DNA of 60,187 bases from an uncultured Collinsella sp. (lineage in GTDB: Bacteria; Actinomycetota; Coriobacteriia; Coriobacteriales; Coriobacteriaceae), in assembly GCA_900542165.1 (NCBI GenBank), contig UQMM01000012.1:1-60187 (forward strand), in the 5' to 3' direction. The notes beneath the pieces are model-generated. The model searched no databases. It had not been told where the DNA came from and saw only the letters and a program-made list of their open reading frames with translations. Within the stretch, counting starts at the first letter, position 1; each line of letters opens with the position of its first letter. This document shows positions 57,757-60,187 of this stretch, piece after piece. Made by a program: the position numbers and the translations under genes.

Positions 57757-59301
57757 ATGAGGGGCATGGGAGACACAACCGCATATTTGCGTCGGGGCAT
57801 TCGGGAGATTATATGCCTGGCGCTGTTCTTCTTCACGTTTTTGGCGTGCGAGTATCTTTTTGATGTGCGCATGGCCGAGTTCGTGCCATCGAGTGAGGTC
57901 GTCATCTACGAGAGCATCGTTGTCGGCGCGAGCGTGATTGGCTTTTTCGTGCGCCCATTTCTGTACTATCGCCTTCCCCAGACGATCGATGCGACGAGCG
58001 ATATTACAGGCGTGCTGTTGGTATCGGCGTTGCTGCTGATGATTACGGCAGTGCGGTTTGAGGTAGTAATTGCCGGCGGCCTGGTGGCGTGCTGCGCCCT
58101 GGGCTATTGCGGATCGACCGCCCATGCCAATCTTGCGCGGCGTTTTGCGCAGACGCCCTGCCTGGCGCGCGCCGCCGCACTTTCCTATGCCATGGGCGTT
58201 CTGGTACAGGTGATCAACCACATGGTGATGCCTGTCGGTATTCCTCAGCAGGCTGTTCTGGTCGTCTGTGCGATCGCGCAGGTGGCGTTGCTCCACGGTG
58301 CCCGACGCGCCAAGCTGCGCGACGAGTCCGACCCCAACTTTGAACCCAGTGCTGCCGGGCTTTCGGTAGATGCTCTGGAATATGGCGCCAAGTGGCATGA
58401 CGATCCCGAGGCAAAGGCGGCATTCCGTCGCGCCGTAGTTCGCCTGACCGTGGCGACGGCGTATCTTTCCAGCGTATTCGCCGCTCTCAACGCGGGCTTC
58501 ACGACCTTGCATGCTGTCGGAGCCGTCGATTTGGGCGATTGGCCGCGCCTGCTGCTTGTCGTGAGCTCGTTGGTCGCTGGCGCACTATTTGACCTGCACG
58601 GCCGCTCGTATATGAATATCGGCATGACATGTGCCGCCATACTGTCCACGCTTTCGTTCTTTGTGCTCATCGTCGACGGCAATGGCGGCAACGAGCTCGC
58701 TGCCACGATCATCTTTTATCTGGGCTCGGGCTTTTTCGTGGTGTTCTTTACCACAAAATATGCCGCCGTCTCGCTCTATGCGCGCTGGTCATATTTTTGG
58801 CCGTGCATGGGTCGCGTCGTCAACAACGTGTGCTCGATGCTCGTGACGGCGCCGGCGGTGGCGATTATCTCGAGTCAAAACGTGCTGGCTGCGGTCGGTG
58901 CGGCGCTCGTGATGTTTGTGGGCATTGCGATTACGCTGCTGGGGCAGTTGGGGCAACGAGCCGATGATGCCGTGATGCAGGATGGCCTGCCGCTTGCCAC
59001 CGACGATCTTGGTGGGGATCTTGCGCCCACATGCTTCGACCCCGAGCCCGTGGAGGCAGCGGAGCTCACGTCCGATGAACGCCTCGATGCTTTCGTCGCC
59101 ACCTTTGGGCTTACAGAGCGCGAGCGCGATATTCTTGAGGTCTTGGTCGTTTCGGACCAGAGCGTTCAGGACATCGCCACGACGCTCTTTCTTTCGCGCT
59201 CCACGCTCCACCGCCACATTTCCTCGATCAACAAAAAGGCCGGTACCGCCTCGCGTGTGGCCCTTATCAACTTCTTCTGGTCCTGGACACCCAAGGACTA
59301 G
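57757..59301 (+). CDS. LuxR-type transcriptional regulator with multi-helix membrane domain
   Basis: 514 residues from the ATG at 57757 (GGGGG upstream); a TTG at 57736 and an ATG at 57766 are alternatives. About ten to twelve transmembrane helices fill residues 15-410. A 50-residue acidic linker leads to a LuxR-type helix-turn-helix (LTERERDILEVLVVSDQSVQ, then FLSRSTLHRHISSINKKAG) at about 455-510. There is no receiver domain. Such membrane-embedded one-component LuxR regulators are numerous in Coriobacteriia (Eggerthella, Slackia) and usually sit next to the genes they control; here pyrE is next and the REP cluster precedes, so the target is unclear. Confidence 0.85.
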   Translation: MRGMGDTTAYLRRGIREIICLALFFFTFLACEYLFDVRMAEFVPSSEVVIYESIVVGASVIGFFVRPFLYYRLPQTIDATSDITGVLLVSALLLMITAVRFEVVIAGGLVACCALGYCGSTAHANLARRFAQTPCLARAAALSYAMGVLVQVINHMVMPVGIPQQAVLVVCAIAQVALLHGARRAKLRDESDPNFEPSAAGLSVDALEYGAKWHDDPEAKAAFRRAVVRLTVATAYLSSVFAALNAGFTTLHAVGAVDLGDWPRLLLVVSSLVAGALFDLHGRSYMNIGMTCAAILSTLSFFVLIVDGNGGNELAATIIFYLGSGFFVVFFTTKYAAVSLYARWSYFWPCMGRVVNNVCSMLVTAPAVAIISSQNVLAAVGAALVMFVGIAITLLGQLGQRADDAVMQDGLPLATDDLGGDLAPTCFDPEPVEAAELTSDERLDAFVATFGLTERERDILEVLVVSDQSVQDIATTLFLSRSTLHRHISSINKKAGTASRVALINFFWSWTPKD

Positions 59302-59422
59302 CGTATGAGCCGCCGCCCAGTTCCTTACTCTAACGGGGGGATGTGGCCTCAAAGCACGCCCACATCGACGCCTCGCCTGCGCTAAACTGAAGAGCACGTA
59401 CGCAATTACGAGAGGAGCCCGC

Positions 59423-60106
59423 ATGGAGGCTTACAAGCAAGAGTTCATCAAGTTTATGGTTGAGTCCGACGTTCTTAAGTTCGGCAGCTTTACGCTCAAG
59501 AGCGGCCGTCAGTCCCCGTTCTTTATGAACGCCGGCGCTTACGTGACGGGCTATCAGCTCAAGAAGCTGGGCGAGTATTACGCCCAGGCCATCCACGATA
59601 ACTTTGGCGACGACTTTGACGTCCTGTTTGGGCCGGCCTACAAGGGTATTCCGCTGGCCGTCGTGACCGCAATTGCCTACCACGAGCTGTACGGCAAGGA
59701 GGTCAAGTACTGCTGCGACCGCAAGGAGGCCAAGGACCACGGTGCCGATAAGGGTAACCTGCTGGGTTATGAGCCCAAGGACGGCGACCGTGTGGTCATG
59801 GTCGAGGACGTTACCACCAGCGGCAAGTCCATCGACGAGACCTATCCCAAGGTCAAGGCTGCTGCCGATGTAGAGATCAAGGGCCTGATCGTGTCCCTCA
59901 ACCGCATGGAGGTCGGCAAGGGCGGCGTGACCACCGCTCAGAAGGAGATCGAGGCAAAGTACGGTTTCCCCGTCGCGAGCATCGTTTCCATGGCCGAGGT
60001 CGTCGAGACCCTCTACAACCACGAGATCGACGGCAAGGTTGTCATCGATGACGAGCTCAAGACCGCCATCGACGCCTACTACGAGCAGTACGGAGCACGG
60101 GAGTAG
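59423..60106 (+). CDS. pyrE: Orotate phosphoribosyltransferase
   Basis: 227 residues. Converts orotate and PRPP to OMP in pyrimidine synthesis. The PRPP-binding motif is VVMVEDVTTSGKSIDETY (about residues 132-149); FTLKSGRQSPFFMNAG near the N-terminus and FGPAYKGIPLAV are further signatures. GAGAGGAG precedes the ATG. A hairpin follows directly. Other pyr genes are not in the window. Confidence 0.95.
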   Translation: MEAYKQEFIKFMVESDVLKFGSFTLKSGRQSPFFMNAGAYVTGYQLKKLGEYYAQAIHDNFGDDFDVLFGPAYKGIPLAVVTAIAYHELYGKEVKYCCDRKEAKDHGADKGNLLGYEPKDGDRVVMVEDVTTSGKSIDETYPKVKAAADVEIKGLIVSLNRMEVGKGGVTTAQKEIEAKYGFPVASIVSMAEVVETLYNHEIDGKVVIDDELKTAIDAYYEQYGARE

Positions 60107-60109
60107 GTA

Positions 60110-60137
60110 GTTACGCGGGTTTACCAACCCGTGTAAC
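60110..60137 (+). terminator. Hairpin after pyrE
   Basis: GTTACGCGGGTT pairs with AACCCGTGTAAC (one wobble) around TACC, right after the stop. No T run is visible. Confidence 0.55.
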
Positions 60138-60187
60138 GGCTCGACGCTGCGCGGGCCGCATTTGGACAATCTGACGTTCAACTTCAA

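Overview
The window is GC-rich bacterial DNA with dense, mostly short-spaced genes. I infer a gut Coriobacteriia member, most likely Collinsella. The reasons are an Ech-type membrane [NiFe] hydrogenase, a giant LPXTG-anchored adhesin built from FctA-like pilin domains, a LuxR-type regulator fused to a large membrane domain (a Coriobacteriia habit), an NRAMP protein with magnesium-type substitutions, luxS, and many short fold-back repeats between genes. The species call is inference; no rRNA is present.

Layout. 0-3 kb: the 3' part of a folP-folK fusion, a degenerate biotin-ligase-like gene, coaX on the minus strand and an initiator tRNA-Met. 3-6.4 kb: three copies of a palindromic repeat, an old-yellow-enzyme/FAD oxidoreductase and an orphan two-HTH protein after an AT-rich gap. 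6.6-12.3 kb: a five-gene Ech hydrogenase operon whose first gene fuses the antiporter-like and NuoH-like subunits. 12.3-19.9 kb: a 2089-residue von Willebrand A/FctA surface protein flanked on both sides by large nested palindromes in mirror order. 19.9-28.7 kb: a NarL-type two-component system divergent from an ABC-2 exporter, then an ABC/FtsX pair. 28.9-37.2 kb: DUF362 ferredoxin, alpha/beta hydrolase, hemolysin III, CNNM/CorC-like protein, a cyanophycin-synthetase-N-like protein, YtxH, PRC-barrel and a polysaccharide-deacetylase-like protein lacking metal ligands. 37.2-40.7 kb: a structured leader, a PRC/MgtE-N/CBS membrane protein and an NRAMP-related transporter, probably for Mg2+. 41.2-48.7 kb: an OatA-like acyltransferase (minus), ribokinase plus nucleoside hydrolase, luxS, a DUF4867 protein and a GH1 6-phospho-beta-glucosidase. 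48.9-52.9 kb: a three-gene signalling operon (kinase-like sensor without kinase motifs, true kinase, response regulator). 53-57.4 kb (minus): DUF4428, zinc-ribbon membrane protein, SPFH protein and a lipoprotein, resembling Bacillus YdjGHI. 57.7-60.1 kb: the membrane LuxR regulator and pyrE.

How the genes work together. Ferredoxin-linked hydrogen metabolism, surface adhesion, nucleoside/ribose salvage, beta-glucoside use and Mg2+ homeostasis fit a fermentative gut commensal. The most unusual material lies between genes. At least four families of fold-back repeats are visible. The flanks of the adhesin gene carry chimeric palindromes that share an inner core but have different outer arms, and a second element there keeps pairing while its arm sequence changes. 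A PRC/MgtE-like gene sits behind a structured leader with a small overlapping ORF whose stop lies one base before an in-frame ATG of the transporter gene.
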